From Jutongia huaianensis (lineage in GTDB: Bacteria; Bacillota; Clostridia; Lachnospirales; Lachnospiraceae): DNA of 64,000 nt. The stretch is from NCBI RefSeq assembly GCF_014384985.1, contig NZ_JACRSX010000001.1, forward strand, positions 124,001 to 188,000, read 5' to 3'. Shown piece by piece: positions 25,329-35,522 of this stretch (position 1 is its first letter; the number at the start of each line of letters is the position of its first letter). Made by a program: the position numbers and the translations under genes. The notes under the pieces are model-generated. The model had not been told where the DNA came from. It searched no databases and saw only the letters and a program-made list of their open reading frames with translations.

Positions 25329-26495
25329 ATGGCTGACTATGAACTGATCGCCCCATGTCATTTTGGAATGGAGGCGGTATTAAAACGCGAAATACAAAAA
25401 CTTGGATACGATATTCTGAAAGTCGAGGACGGAAAGGTTACCTTCGCCGGAGACGAGGCTGCCATTGTCCGCGCCAATATTTTTCTGCGCACCACAGAAC
25501 GTATCCTGATCAAGATCGGAAGCTTTAAGGCAACAACCTTTGACGAGCTTTTTGAAGGAACCAAAGCACTTCCCTGGGAGCAGTTTATTCCGGAAGATGG
25601 TAAATTCTGGGTAGCAAAGGCAACCTCTATCAAAAGTAAGCTTTTCAGCCCGTCAGATATCCAGTCTATTATGAAAAAGGCAATGGTAGACCGTCTGAAA
25701 AAGAAATATAACGTAAACTGGTTTCCGGAGGATGGTGCCAGCTTTCCTCTCCGGGTCACTATTATGAAGGATGTGGTGACGGTGGGATTGGACACCTCCG
25801 GAGACTCCCTGCACAAGCGGGGCTATCGTCAGGCCACAGTAAAAGCACCGATCACCGAAACCCTCGCTGCAGCCCTGATCATGCTGACTCCTTGGAAATG
25901 GGACCGTATTCTGGTAGATCCTTTCTGCGGAAGCGGTACTTTTCCGATCGAGGCTGCCATGATCGGAGCCAATATCGCTCCCGGTATGAATCGTTCCTTT
26001 TCTGCCGAGGACTGGATGCATCTGATTCCCAAAAAAGCATGGTATGACGCCGCAAACGAGGCTGAAGACCAGATCCGCCGGGACATTGAAATGGACATTC
26101 AGGGCTATGACATTGATTCCGGAGCCATTAAGGCTGCTATGGAAAATGCAAGACTCGCCGAGGTTGATCATCTGATCCATTTTCAGCAAAGACCGGTATC
26201 GCAGCTCAGCCATCGTAAAAAATATGGCTTTGTCATTACAAATCCTCCTTACGGTAAACGTCTTGAGGAGGAGGAAGATATGCCGGCACTTTACCGTGAG
26301 ATTGGGGAAGCATTCTCTCATCTGGACAGCTGGTCCTTCTATCTGATCACGGCATTTGATCAGGCAGAGCGTTATCTGGGACGCAAGGCTGATAAAAACC
26401 GTAAGATCTACAATGGTATGATGAAGACATACTTTTATCAATACATGGGACCAAAGCCGCCACGCAGAAACAAAAATGAACATTCTGACCAATAA
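25329..26495 (+). CDS. THUMP-domain class I 23S rRNA guanine methyltransferase (YpsC/RlmL-like)
   Basis: A 388-residue protein with an N-terminal ferredoxin-like/THUMP RNA-binding part (~1-155) and a Rossmann methyltransferase domain. The catalytic motif TNPPYGKRLEEEED sits at ~310-323 and an SAM-binding VDPFCGSGTFPIEAAMI at ~193-208. This is the YpsC/RlmL-N family, which places N2-methylguanosine in 23S rRNA (m2G2445 in E. coli). It is monocistronic, with its own promoter and a strong terminator after it. Confidence 0.93.
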   Translation: MADYELIAPCHFGMEAVLKREIQKLGYDILKVEDGKVTFAGDEAAIVRANIFLRTTERILIKIGSFKATTFDELFEGTKALPWEQFIPEDGKFWVAKATSIKSKLFSPSDIQSIMKKAMVDRLKKKYNVNWFPEDGASFPLRVTIMKDVVTVGLDTSGDSLHKRGYRQATVKAPITETLAAALIMLTPWKWDRILVDPFCGSGTFPIEAAMIGANIAPGMNRSFSAEDWMHLIPKKAWYDAANEAEDQIRRDIEMDIQGYDIDSGAIKAAMENARLAEVDHLIHFQQRPVSQLSHRKKYGFVITNPPYGKRLEEEEDMPALYREIGEAFSHLDSWSFYLITAFDQAERYLGRKADKNRKIYNGMMKTYFYQYMGPKPPRRNKNEHSDQ

Positions 26496-26543
26496 CCCGA
26501 AGTAAAAGAAAAAATAAAACCATACGATCTAAATATAGAAAAA

Positions 26544-26575
26544 TAAAAGCTGATCCGTTAACGGATCAGCTTTTA
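26544..26575. terminator. Perfect 32-base palindromic bidirectional terminator
   Basis: TAAAAGCTGATCCGTT and AACGGATCAGCTTTTA form an uninterrupted palindrome with A/T tracts on both sides. It lies between the convergent methyltransferase gene (+) and the small helical protein gene (-), whose stop codon begins at the next base. Confidence 0.9.
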
Positions 26576-26932
26576 TTATACATCTGCCATACTATATAAA
26601 AAATCAATGATCTGGCGTATATTGGCTGTGGTATCTCTCTGATAGATCACTTCCTGTTCCAGCTCATGGGAAACATTATTCACCTGAAAAGCCGTTTCCA
26701 ATACCTTGTCCAGAATCTTTTCAATCTCCTCAAAAGAGTCCTCTCGCTCTCTTGCATCACCATTTTTCATCAGAGAGGCATATTCCTTTGCCTTACTGGT
26801 CAATGTCACCAGAGAGTCAGTAATATTAATTGCATCAAAGGACATCTGTTCCATGGAACACATTGATGTTTCCATGCGTTCCACCACACTCTGTGTCGTA
26901 TTTTCTGTTTCTTTCCATTCCATATTTTCCAT
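26576..26932 (-). CDS. Small predicted coiled-coil protein, unknown function
   Basis: A 118-residue acidic, helix-rich protein with no signal peptide, membrane helix or cysteine cluster. Heptad-like stretches (SFEEIEKILDKVLETAFQVNNVSHELEQEV) suggest a coiled coil, faintly like the adaptation helices of chemoreceptors. It follows radA by about 70 bases on the same strand and ends at the palindromic terminator, so it is the last gene of the radA transcript. I do not recognise a family. Confidence 0.65.
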   Translation of the reverse strand: MENMEWKETENTTQSVVERMETSMCSMEQMSFDAINITDSLVTLTSKAKEYASLMKNGDAREREDSFEEIEKILDKVLETAFQVNNVSHELEQEVIYQRDTTANIRQIIDFLYSMADV

Positions 26933-27000
26933 TCTTCTCCTTATTTCGCCGCCCTGCAGGGCAGCAACCGATATTTATATACAACCACGTTTGTCCGTGG

Positions 27001-28374
27001 TTACAAAATCTCCAACAGTTCATACACATTGGAAATTCCGATCAGCTTTAATCCTTTCAGATCCATCTGCTCCAGATCCAGTTGGCGTCTGTTCACCTCC
27101 GGCAGAATACATCTCTCAAAGCCCAGCTTTGCTGCCTCCTGCACTCTTGCCTCTGCCATGCTGACTGCACGGACTTCTCCTACCAGACCAACCTCACCAA
27201 AACAGATTGTTTTTCCGTCTATTACCTGATTGCGGTAGCTGGATAAAATAGCCAGCACGATTCCCATATCGACTGCCGGTTCATTGAGACGCATCCCACC
27301 CGCCACATTGATATAGGCATCCATATCATTCATCCGGACACCGAGACGCTTCTCCAACACAGCAAGCAACAGATTCACCCGGTTAAAATCAATCCCTGCC
27401 GCCGTCCTTTTGGGATAATTAAAATTCGTCTGGCATACCAGCCCCTGTACTTCTACAAGAATCGGTCTTGTCCCTTCCATTGAACAGGCGACGACAGATC
27501 CCGGTGCATCCTCCGGCTTGCCCTGCAGCATAAACTCTGACGGGTTGGATACCTCCACCAGACCGGAACCGCGCATCTCAAAAACACCCACCTCATTGGT
27601 GGAACCAAACCGGTTTTTCACACCGCGAAGAAAACGATAGGACGCCCCACCATCTCCTTCAAAGTAAAGAACCGTATCTACCATATGTTCCAGAACTCTC
27701 GGCCCCGCTACAACACCTTCCTTGGTGACATGGCCCACAATAAAAATAGAAACAGACATACCCTTTGCAAGGCGCAGCAACGTACTTGTGGTCTCGCGAA
27801 CCTGTCCCACGCTGCCGGGAGCAGAGCCAATCTCCTCCCGGTACATAGTCTGTATGGAGTCGATGATCACAACATCCGGTGCCGATCTGGTGATGGTTTC
27901 CGCAACAATATCCAGATCTGTCTCACTCATAACCAGCAGATCCGACTGAAATACTCCCAGACGTTCTGCTCTCATTTTAATCTGCTTCTCAGACTCTTCC
28001 CCGGATACATAGAGAACCTTGCGGCTCTGCTGCACCAGCTTCTGACACATCTGCAATAGCAGGGTGGATTTGCCGATACCGGGATCTCCTCCAACTAGCA
28101 CAAGAGAGCCTACAACAATACCGCCTCCCAGCACCCGATCCAGCTCCTCAATCCCACTGATGATCCTCGTTTCCTCTGAAAACTGTACCTCTGATAATCT
28201 GGATGGTTCCCGGATCTCTTTTCGCGCCACAGCTTTTCCTGTGGAGGTGCGTACCACAGGCTCCTCCACAAAGCTGTCCCACGCTTTGCAGCCCGGACAT
28301 TGTCCCTGCCATTTTGATGACTCATATCCACATTCCTTGCAAAAGAATGTAGTCTTACTTTTTGCCTTTGCCAT
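27001..28374 (-). CDS. radA: DNA repair protein RadA (Sms)
   Basis: A 457-residue RadA. It has an N-terminal zinc finger (CKECGYESSKWQGQCPGC, residues ~12-29), a RecA-like core with Walker A GGDPGIGKST and Walker B VVIIDSIQ, the RadA hallmark KNRFG (~252), and a Lon-protease-like C-terminal domain from ~285. RadA is a branch-migration helicase that helps process recombination intermediates. It sits after clpC and a 137-residue gene on the same strand; the clpC-radA association is common in Firmicutes. Confidence 0.97.
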   Translation of the reverse strand: MAKAKSKTTFFCKECGYESSKWQGQCPGCKAWDSFVEEPVVRTSTGKAVARKEIREPSRLSEVQFSEETRIISGIEELDRVLGGGIVVGSLVLVGGDPGIGKSTLLLQMCQKLVQQSRKVLYVSGEESEKQIKMRAERLGVFQSDLLVMSETDLDIVAETITRSAPDVVIIDSIQTMYREEIGSAPGSVGQVRETTSTLLRLAKGMSVSIFIVGHVTKEGVVAGPRVLEHMVDTVLYFEGDGGASYRFLRGVKNRFGSTNEVGVFEMRGSGLVEVSNPSEFMLQGKPEDAPGSVVACSMEGTRPILVEVQGLVCQTNFNYPKRTAAGIDFNRVNLLLAVLEKRLGVRMNDMDAYINVAGGMRLNEPAVDMGIVLAILSSYRNQVIDGKTICFGEVGLVGEVRAVSMAEARVQEAAKLGFERCILPEVNRRQLDLEQMDLKGLKLIGISNVYELLEIL

Positions 28375-28377
28375 AAA

Positions 28378-28791
28378 TTATAACTTTTTCACCTTGATCT
28401 GTGATGTCTGTCCCGGATTCAGCTCTACGCTGACATTGAGCTTGCCACCCAGATTTGTTTTCATTCTGCCAACATCAATTCCATCTACAAATACCTTGTA
28501 CTCTGTCTCCGGCTCCAGCTCCAGAGTAATGGAAGAATCCTCCCATCCTTCTACGTTGAACTCAATCTGATCCTCTGTACTCTTCATATTGGTTACCACA
28601 GTTCCTGGTACAGATTCGTAGACAAACATTCCGTTTCTCTCCAGCTTTGTAATCTCTTTAAAGGTCTTGATCTTGTACAGGTCTCCCTCGTACTCAAAAT
28701 CTGACTTCTTCTGCTTGGTATCGAAATCAAAATTACCAAAGCTGAGTGTGCCGTCTGCCTCCTTGCGGATCAATTCTGTAATCACTGCCAT
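28378..28791 (-). CDS. Conserved beta-rich hypothetical protein
   Basis: A 137-residue cytoplasmic protein with no signal peptide, mostly predicted beta strand, ending in a fibronectin-like pattern (SSITLELEPETEYKVFVDGIDVG ... LNVSVELNPGQTSQIKVKKL). It starts MAVITELIRKEADGTLSFGNF. Similar proteins in Clostridia are often labelled 'endosialidase', but I see no catalytic signature to support an enzymatic role. It lies four bases before radA and after clpC, so it is co-transcribed with stress and repair genes. Confidence 0.75.
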   Translation of the reverse strand: MAVITELIRKEADGTLSFGNFDFDTKQKKSDFEYEGDLYKIKTFKEITKLERNGMFVYESVPGTVVTNMKSTEDQIEFNVEGWEDSSITLELEPETEYKVFVDGIDVGRMKTNLGGKLNVSVELNPGQTSQIKVKKL

Positions 28792-28864
28792 TTCATTATC
28801 CTCCCGTATTTTTGTGGTTTTATCGTATGTTTAGCATACCATAAACCATTATTTTTTTCTACTG

Positions 28865-31306
28865 TTAAAGCTTTGAAAATGTGATCTTTTCCTCTTTACA
28901 ATCTACCTTGATATGATCGCCTGCAGCAATGGTACCGTCTAACAGTTCATCCGCCAGCTTGTCCTCCAATTGTGTCTGGATCGCACGGCGTACCGGACGT
29001 GCTCCATAATTTTTGTCAAAGCCGCTTTTCGCCAGATGCGCTATGGCCTCCTCTGTCACTTCCAGAGAAAGATTCATCTGTGCCACCGTCCGCTTATTTA
29101 AGGTCTTCAGCATAATCTTCACGATCTGCCGGATATTTTCCTGTGTTAATGTATGGAATACCAGTATCTCATCAATACGATTGATAAACTCCGGCTTAAA
29201 GATCTTCTTGACCTCCTCCATCACACCGTCCTTCATCTTATGATAATCTTCCTCAGCGTTCTCCTGCATTCCAAAGCCCAGATGCTTTGGCTCAATGATC
29301 CTCTGTGCTCCCGCGTTGGATGTCATTATTATGATAGTATTTTTGAAGCTGACTTTACGCCCCTGTGCATCTGTAACGTGACCATCCTCCAGAATCTGCA
29401 GGAGAATATTAAATACATCTGTATGTGCTTTTTCAATCTCATCAAACAGGATCACAGAATATGGATGACGGCGTACCTTTTCGCTTAACTGTCCTCCGTC
29501 CTCGTATCCTACATATCCGGGCGGTGACCCGATCATTTTGGACACGCTGTGCTTCTCCATATATTCTGACATATCAACACGGATAATGTCATCCTCTTTG
29601 CCGAACACGGCTTCCGCCAGTGCCTTGGAAAGCTCTGTTTTTCCAACACCTGTCGGGCCAAGGAATAAAAAGGAACCGATTGGACGCTTTGGATCCTTCA
29701 GACCCACACGTCCTCTCCGGACTGCTTTGGAAACAGCCGTAACCGCTTCCTCCTGTCCCACAACTCTCTTGTGAAGGATATCCTCCAGACTTCTCAGCCG
29801 TTCCATTTCCTCTTCCTGCAGCTTTTGTACCGGAATCTTTGTCCAATCTGCGATCACTGCCGCTATCTCATTTTCCGTTACACAAAGCTCACTTGCCTCC
29901 CGGTGCTTTTCCTGCGCACTCCGGATCTTGGCAATCTCTTTCTCTAATGCCTCCTGTTTTCTCTTAATCTCTCCGGCATGGGCGTAGTCTTTATCGCGGA
30001 TTGCCTGCTCCTTATCTTTCTCAAGCTGCACCTGCTCCTCTTCCATGCCACGAAGCTCCGGTGAGATCACATATCTCTTAAGCCCCGCTCTGGCACAGGC
30101 CTCATCAATGGCATCAATCGCCTTATCCGGCAGAAAACGATCATTCACATATCTCGCTGCCAGTCTCACAGCTCCTGTAATGGCTCCTTCCGTCAGCTTC
30201 ACATGATGATGTTCCTCGTATCTAGGCGCCAGTCCCCTCAGAATCTCTATGGACTCTTCCTCCGTAGGCTCTTCCACAACGACTGACTGAAAACGTCGTT
30301 CCAGAGCTGCATCCTTTTCAATATATTTGCGGTATTCTTCTCTGGTGGTAGCTCCGATCAGCTGTATCTCACCTCTCGCCAGAGCCGGCTTCAAAATATT
30401 GGCTGCGTCAATCGCCCCCTCTGCTCCACCTGCTCCAATGATCGTATGGATCTCGTCAATAAACAGAAGAATATTGCCGCTCTGCATAACCTCTTTCAGA
30501 GATCTCTTGATACGTTCCTCAAACTCACCACGATACTTGGAACCGGCAACCATTCCCGACAGATCCAGCGTAAGCACCCGCTTTCCTGACAGAATCTCCG
30601 GAATATCCTCAGATATGATCTTCTGGGCAAGTCCCTCTACAACAGCAGTCTTACCCACACCAGGTTCGCCGATCAGACATGGATTATTTTTGGTACGGCG
30701 GCTGAGAATCTGAATGATCCGTTCAATCTCCCGCTCTCTTCCGATCACCGGATCCAGCCTGGCCTCCCTTGCCAGTGCAGTCAGGTCTCTGCTGTACTGA
30801 TCCAATACCGGCGTAGCCGATTTATTTTTCCGGCTTTTCTGCTTCATATATTCATTTTTGGCAGCATTCATATCCTGACCGGATGCCGTCAATGCATCCA
30901 CATATAATTTCTGTACATTAATTCCCTTTGTATTAAGCAGACGTACGGCAATACAATCCGCTTCCTTCAAAAGTGCGATCAGAAGATGCTCTGTTCCGGC
31001 CTCTGATATTCCCAGTCGATCTGCCTCTTCCCAGGCCGCTGACATAATTTTCTGTGCCCGCGGAGTAAAACGTCCCTCATTAGCCACCAAAACACCGGAA
31101 TCTGTAGAGATCGTCTCATCAATCAGATCTAATATTTTCTGTTCCTCCACCCCATTGGCACGCAGCACCTCTGATGCCACACCGGAGTCCCGGATTAAAG
31201 CAACCAGCAGATGTTCTGTTCCCACATAATTATGTCCCAGCTCTTTGGCTATTTCCTGTGCATCGTTCAGCACCTTCCGGGCTTTTTTTGTAAAACGATT
31301 TTGCAT
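28865..31306 (-). CDS. clpC: ClpC-type AAA+ unfoldase
   Basis: An 813-residue Hsp100 protein. It carries two N-terminal Clp repeats (~1-145), a first AAA+ module with Walker [10 protein letters not shown] (~215), a middle region with a UVR-like coiled segment ([17 protein letters not shown], ~425), and a second AAA+ module with GPTGVGKTE (~550) and FDEIEKAH. ClpC feeds damaged proteins to ClpP. The usual ctsR-mcsA-mcsB genes are not upstream; a cohesin-like membrane protein gene is instead, and no CtsR box was seen. Adaptors must be encoded elsewhere. Confidence 0.97.
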   Translation of the reverse strand: MQNRFTKKARKVLNDAQEIAKELGHNYVGTEHLLVALIRDSGVASEVLRANGVEEQKILDLIDETISTDSGVLVANEGRFTPRAQKIMSAAWEEADRLGISEAGTEHLLIALLKEADCIAVRLLNTKGINVQKLYVDALTASGQDMNAAKNEYMKQKSRKNKSATPVLDQYSRDLTALAREARLDPVIGREREIERIIQILSRRTKNNPCLIGEPGVGKTAVVEGLAQKIISEDIPEILSGKRVLTLDLSGMVAGSKYRGEFEERIKRSLKEVMQSGNILLFIDEIHTIIGAGGAEGAIDAANILKPALARGEIQLIGATTREEYRKYIEKDAALERRFQSVVVEEPTEEESIEILRGLAPRYEEHHHVKLTEGAITGAVRLAARYVNDRFLPDKAIDAIDEACARAGLKRYVISPELRGMEEEQVQLEKDKEQAIRDKDYAHAGEIKRKQEALEKEIAKIRSAQEKHREASELCVTENEIAAVIADWTKIPVQKLQEEEMERLRSLEDILHKRVVGQEEAVTAVSKAVRRGRVGLKDPKRPIGSFLFLGPTGVGKTELSKALAEAVFGKEDDIIRVDMSEYMEKHSVSKMIGSPPGYVGYEDGGQLSEKVRRHPYSVILFDEIEKAHTDVFNILLQILEDGHVTDAQGRKVSFKNTIIIMTSNAGAQRIIEPKHLGFGMQENAEEDYHKMKDGVMEEVKKIFKPEFINRIDEILVFHTLTQENIRQIVKIMLKTLNKRTVAQMNLSLEVTEEAIAHLAKSGFDKNYGARPVRRAIQTQLEDKLADELLDGTIAAGDHIKVDCKEEKITFSKL

Positions 31307-31323
31307 CCTTCCAAATCCTCCAT

Positions 31324-32271
31324 TTACTCTTTTCTCAACCAGCGGCGTTTTTTTTCCAGCCGCTTTTCTATCTCATTCAATCTTTTCTCCTGATCAGCGG
31401 GATCCATTTCATCCCAGTTTTCATCTTCCACAGCCTGATCCGGTCTCTCCGGAGATTCGATCGGGTCCGCTTCTTCTGTCTCTTTATCTGCCCCGGCCTC
31501 TTTTAATGTATTGGCAAGCAAAGCTGCAACAATTATAAATCCTGCCACAGCAAGACAAAGAATCACAATACATATTCCCTTTGTCAGACCTCCTGACTCC
31601 TCCGGATTTTCTGCCTCCCCAGACGTTGCTGCCGGCTGCGTAGCAGCATCTGTGACAGCATCATCCCCACTGTCTGTCCAGTCCAATGGTTGATCTGACG
31701 GATTCATAGCCGGCATAGAAACCTCCGGTAACTCTGTGGCTTCCTCCACCTGCTCTTCCTCTGCCTGTACGGGAGCCTGTTGTTTTTCCTGTTTTTTTAT
31801 TTTTGCTTCATATTCTTTTTGGGAAATCACTTCGATTTCCAACGAAGCCGACCCAACAGATAATCTGGTATCCTGCTCCGCCTTCTTTATCTGGCGATAC
31901 CGCTTCAATGCCACGGAGCTTGTCCCTGCTTTTCTTGCCCGAAACTGCAAAGAATATTTTATCTTCTGTGTCCCGGTATCCCGGTCCAGATCTTTGATGT
32001 GTATTTCATCATCATTACCGCTTGCAATACTCCCTCCCGTGATAAACTGCATGACATTCTGATTGTAAGAAAAATATCCTTCAAAACCATTGATCTCTTC
32101 ATCAGAAGTCACGGTAACGATCACATAAAACACATCTCCCTTGACAATATCCTGCTGGGATTTCTGAATGGTAATCTGGGCAACAGCCGCCTGTGCCTCC
32201 GTTTTCATCATGGGACACCCCGCAAATACCAGAAATAAAAATATAAACCATTTTCTGAATCTGCTCTTCAT
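31324..32271 (-). CDS. Cohesin-like exported membrane protein
   Basis: The start at 32271 follows AAGGAG by seven bases. The 315-residue protein has a signal peptide (~1-30), then a ~130-residue beta domain like type I cohesin/carrier domains (VKGDVFYVIVTVTSDEEINGFEGYFSYNQNVMQF). An acidic, Pro/Glu/Thr-rich linker (~150-220), a membrane helix (GICIVILCLAVAGFIIVAALL, ~230-252) and a cytoplasmic coiled tail (AVEDENWDEMDPADQEKRLNEIEKRLEKKRRW) follow. No partner dockerin is visible. It lies between a glucosaminidase gene and clpC, so a cell-wall or surface-scaffold role is a reasonable guess. Confidence 0.75.
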   Translation of the reverse strand: MKSRFRKWFIFLFLVFAGCPMMKTEAQAAVAQITIQKSQQDIVKGDVFYVIVTVTSDEEINGFEGYFSYNQNVMQFITGGSIASGNDDEIHIKDLDRDTGTQKIKYSLQFRARKAGTSSVALKRYRQIKKAEQDTRLSVGSASLEIEVISQKEYEAKIKKQEKQQAPVQAEEEQVEEATELPEVSMPAMNPSDQPLDWTDSGDDAVTDAATQPAATSGEAENPEESGGLTKGICIVILCLAVAGFIIVAALLANTLKEAGADKETEEADPIESPERPDQAVEDENWDEMDPADQEKRLNEIEKRLEKKRRWLRKE

Positions 32272-32309
32272 TGCTGTGCTCCTTATCATTTTCTGTTATC
32301 AATGCAACT

Positions 32310-34553
32310 TTATTTTTTACGTTTTACCTTAATTTTGTACTTTCTGACATCCCCACTTTCCGCTTTGACCTTCACAACATACGTCTTCGATTTGACCTTA
32401 GGTGCCAGCTTCTTTTTACCGCTGCCGGACACCTTTGCCGCCGAACTGACCGGACTGGCATTGATGCGGATGGAACTGACCCTTTTATTGAGCTTAAGGC
32501 TATATGCCTCGTGACCATCATCCCCGGACTTAAACGGTGATTGAAAGGAATATCCCTTCACCGATAATGACTTGAGATAATTGTTGGTACTGACTGTCTG
32601 CTGTGTCTCTCCCGATGGCATCGGACATACCACTGATGGCATACCGGAATATACCGGAATGGAAAATACAAGACTCATATCTGCCTTGTCTGTACCATAC
32701 GCCTCCGCTGTCTTTAATGCCTCACTCCACGGAGCCTCAATATTGGACATATACTGATGATTATAAGTATTATTGGCCGTCACATTAAACTTCTGGAGAT
32801 ATAATGTGTTTTGTCCGATATTAATGTAGTTACTGCCCAGATACTGTGCACCGCCAACGATCGCCTTATACCGCGTATTCCATGGACGCAGATATGTAGT
32901 ATCCTTATTGGCCCACGCAAGACCGTTCGCTACTGCGCCTCCTGCTTTCGTACTATTGTTGGCACCGATATTGTAGAAATTGTAAATTCCCTCGTACCCT
33001 TTCACGGTACCAGATACGGAAGAGCTCATACTGGTTGATCCTGTTACAACCTCCTGCTTCACACGGGATGCCAGATGATACGGACTAACACTTGAAAGAG
33101 CTGCTGCATCCATAAATGTCTTGGAATATGTCGTCGTTACGGATTTTCCGGTATCGTCCACATATTCATAGGATGCTTTGTACATCGGTGTATTCTTTAG
33201 TACATTTTCTACACCACTCTGATTTTGTGCACCCTTCTGATATTCCAGGCTCTCAAACTGGAAAATGCCACTCTCATTCAGGAAGTTCCTTGGATCCATA
33301 TAGTAACGGACTGCCTTCTCAGAAGCAGTTACCCATGTAGAACCATCAAACGGTATATATGTTCCTGTGGAAGCATTATATGCTCCCTCCTCCTGGGATT
33401 TCCAATCACCGGATTTACTGTTGGAGATCAGATTCAGTCCTACTCTGCCTTCGTTATCTACAGCTGTAGACCAGTCAATTCCCGTCTGATAAGCCTTAAA
33501 GCTCCACTTTGGATACTTCTCATGAAGAGCCTGCAGTGCAGTAATATAGCTGCTAGGGAAGCCCTGTTTGATCATTTCCTGTTTGAACTCTTTGTCATTA
33601 AGAACCGTTGTGCTTCCCGTACTGTTGTCTGTGCTATTGTAAGAAGGAGCTGCTGTATTTTCCGGTTCCGGTGTCTTTGCCGGTGCCGGAGTTGTCTTTT
33701 CCACAAAAAGATTTTCCTGCTCACCATTCACCACATCCTCAACCTGGACTGTTTTGAAGCGGACCAGATTTGCCGTCACATAACCCCGGTATACCTCTTT
33801 GTTATATGTAACATCCACACAAATATACTTCACACCGGAAACAATCTTCTCAGAAAGCATCAGAACCTCTGTACCATTTTTCATAATGATCGAAGTTCCA
33901 TCGGCCTTCACAATCTCTGTTGACCCGGCTTTTTTCTTTAATGTAACCTGTCTGGAGGTCGAGATTACTCCCGGCATCGCTGACTGATAATCTGCTTTAA
34001 TCGAATCTGCAGGCACATATCCTTCTGTTTTATCTCCATTGTAGGTAAAGGATACTTTGTAATACTTCACACCATACATTGTGGATTCCGAAAGGATATG
34101 GACCTTTTTATTTTTGGAGAGACGGACGGCAGCACCATCCACTCTCATAAGGCTTCCACTACGGACAGCTCTGCTTCGAACCAGCACAGCAGAAGGGTAT
34201 GCCGTTCCATATACCTCAGAATTCATATCACCGCTCATAACAGCAAGATTTTTCATAGGAACATATCCCACCAGCTTTTGGGACTGCTTTTTTAAACGGA
34301 TCTTATACCATTTTTTGTTCTGTGCCAGAATCGTAACCTGCTCTTCGTTTTTCAGTCTTACCGTTGTTCTGCCTTTTTTCAGACAGGCATAATTTGTCCC
34401 AGGTCCCTTGCGGACATTAAGGCTTTTTCCGGTGCGCACGGTACCCACAGCAGTAGCATATGTAATGCCGCCTCTCTGCTGTACCTTGCAGAATACAACG
34501 ACACCCAGCAAAAATATGCCGGCAATGATCAATCCTTTATACCTTCTGTCCAT
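32310..34553 (-). CDS. Exported N-acetylglucosaminidase with SH3 domains
   Basis: The start at 34553 follows GAGGGAGAAA; another ATG four codons upstream lacks a site. The ~747-residue protein has an N-terminal anchor (~8-24) and about three bacterial SH3 repeats (~35-270; first GTVRTGKSLNVRKGPGTNYACLKKG). After a Pro/Thr linker comes a LytG/FlgJ-like endo-beta-N-acetylglucosaminidase domain (~330-620; FQFESLEY, ALSSVSPYHLASRVKQEV, YNFYNIGA), then a C-terminal cadherin-like beta sandwich rich in Lys. It should cut peptidoglycan glycan strands outside the membrane. It lies four bases after hslO. Confidence 0.88.
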   Translation of the reverse strand: MDRRYKGLIIAGIFLLGVVVFCKVQQRGGITYATAVGTVRTGKSLNVRKGPGTNYACLKKGRTTVRLKNEEQVTILAQNKKWYKIRLKKQSQKLVGYVPMKNLAVMSGDMNSEVYGTAYPSAVLVRSRAVRSGSLMRVDGAAVRLSKNKKVHILSESTMYGVKYYKVSFTYNGDKTEGYVPADSIKADYQSAMPGVISTSRQVTLKKKAGSTEIVKADGTSIIMKNGTEVLMLSEKIVSGVKYICVDVTYNKEVYRGYVTANLVRFKTVQVEDVVNGEQENLFVEKTTPAPAKTPEPENTAAPSYNSTDNSTGSTTVLNDKEFKQEMIKQGFPSSYITALQALHEKYPKWSFKAYQTGIDWSTAVDNEGRVGLNLISNSKSGDWKSQEEGAYNASTGTYIPFDGSTWVTASEKAVRYYMDPRNFLNESGIFQFESLEYQKGAQNQSGVENVLKNTPMYKASYEYVDDTGKSVTTTYSKTFMDAAALSSVSPYHLASRVKQEVVTGSTSMSSSVSGTVKGYEGIYNFYNIGANNSTKAGGAVANGLAWANKDTTYLRPWNTRYKAIVGGAQYLGSNYINIGQNTLYLQKFNVTANNTYNHQYMSNIEAPWSEALKTAEAYGTDKADMSLVFSIPVYSGMPSVVCPMPSGETQQTVSTNNYLKSLSVKGYSFQSPFKSGDDGHEAYSLKLNKRVSSIRINASPVSSAAKVSGSGKKKLAPKVKSKTYVVKVKAESGDVRKYKIKVKRKK

Positions 34554-34568
34554 TTTCTCCCTCATTTC

Positions 34569-35447
34569 TTATTTCAGCATCTGCTTTAAATCCTCTGTAT
34601 CAAATAAATAATGTGAACCACAGAAATCACAGTTCACTTCCACCGGTTCTCCCGCATCGATCATCTCCTGAAGATCTTTCCTGCCTATACTTGCAATGGC
34701 GCGGGATACGCGCTCTCTGGAGCAGTTACAATGATATTGTGTCGGTATTGTATCAAGGAAATCAATATCCATCCCATCCATCAGATATCGAATAATATCC
34801 TCCGGTGTCATGCCCTGCTCCAAAAGCTTTGTCACCGAATCGACCTCTCCCAGCCGTTTCTCCAGACGGTCGATCACGGCATCATCCGCATTTGGCATAA
34901 CCTGAATGATAAATCCTCCGGCCTGTTTTACATGGTTGTCCTTCTCCATCAAAACTCCCAGTCCCACAGAGGAAGGTACCTGCTCGCTGGCAGCATAATA
35001 ATATGTCAGATCTTCTGCAATTTCTCCGGATACCAGATGTGTCTGACCATTATACGGCTCTTTCAGGCCGATATCACGGATCACATTTAAAAATCCCGGT
35101 CCAACTGCCCCGGAAACATCCAGCTTTCCTTTGCTGTTCGGCGGAAGCATTACCTGGGGATTCTTTACATATCCCTTGACATTAGCTGCAGCATCCGCCG
35201 TCACGGTAATACCGCCAATAGGACCGCCACACTCAATCTGAAGTGTCAGCACATCCTTATCGCCCTTCATCATGCAACCCATCATACTTCCTGCCGTAAG
35301 CAGTCTTCCCAGCGCCGCAGCCGCCACCGGACTCAGATTGTGAATCTCGCGTGCTTTCTCCACAAGTCCTCCTGTGGTACACGCAAACACACGAAGCTGC
35401 TGCTCTGCTGCAGTTGCTCTTACAATATAATCTTTATTTTCTGCCAT
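34569..35447 (-). CDS. hslO: Hsp33 redox-regulated chaperone
   Basis: A 292-residue Hsp33. The C-terminal zinc switch is CNC near 236-238 and CDFC near 265-268, and the core shows GRLLTAGSMMGCMMKGDKD and the GYVKNPQV segment. Oxidation releases zinc and activates holdase activity. It opens a same-strand run with the glucosaminidase, cohesin-like protein, clpC and radA, grouping protein-quality and repair functions. Confidence 0.97.
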   Translation of the reverse strand: MAENKDYIVRATAAEQQLRVFACTTGGLVEKAREIHNLSPVAAAALGRLLTAGSMMGCMMKGDKDVLTLQIECGGPIGGITVTADAAANVKGYVKNPQVMLPPNSKGKLDVSGAVGPGFLNVIRDIGLKEPYNGQTHLVSGEIAEDLTYYYAASEQVPSSVGLGVLMEKDNHVKQAGGFIIQVMPNADDAVIDRLEKRLGEVDSVTKLLEQGMTPEDIIRYLMDGMDIDFLDTIPTQYHCNCSRERVSRAIASIGRKDLQEMIDAGEPVEVNCDFCGSHYLFDTEDLKQMLK

Positions 35448-35522
35448 TGTTCTTCACTCCTGTCACTCTCTGCAAAATGCAGAAATATTATTTCGTCTAA
35501 AAATAACTCTGTGTTTCCTAGG

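Noticed and set aside
28378-28791. Endosialidase function for the 137-residue protein
   Set aside because: The label is used for similar proteins, but no catalytic motif or secretion signal supports it; left as hypothetical.
28792-31323. CtsR operator or ctsR-mcsAB genes for clpC
   Set aside because: No GGTCAAA-type tandem heptamer and no such genes were found around clpC.
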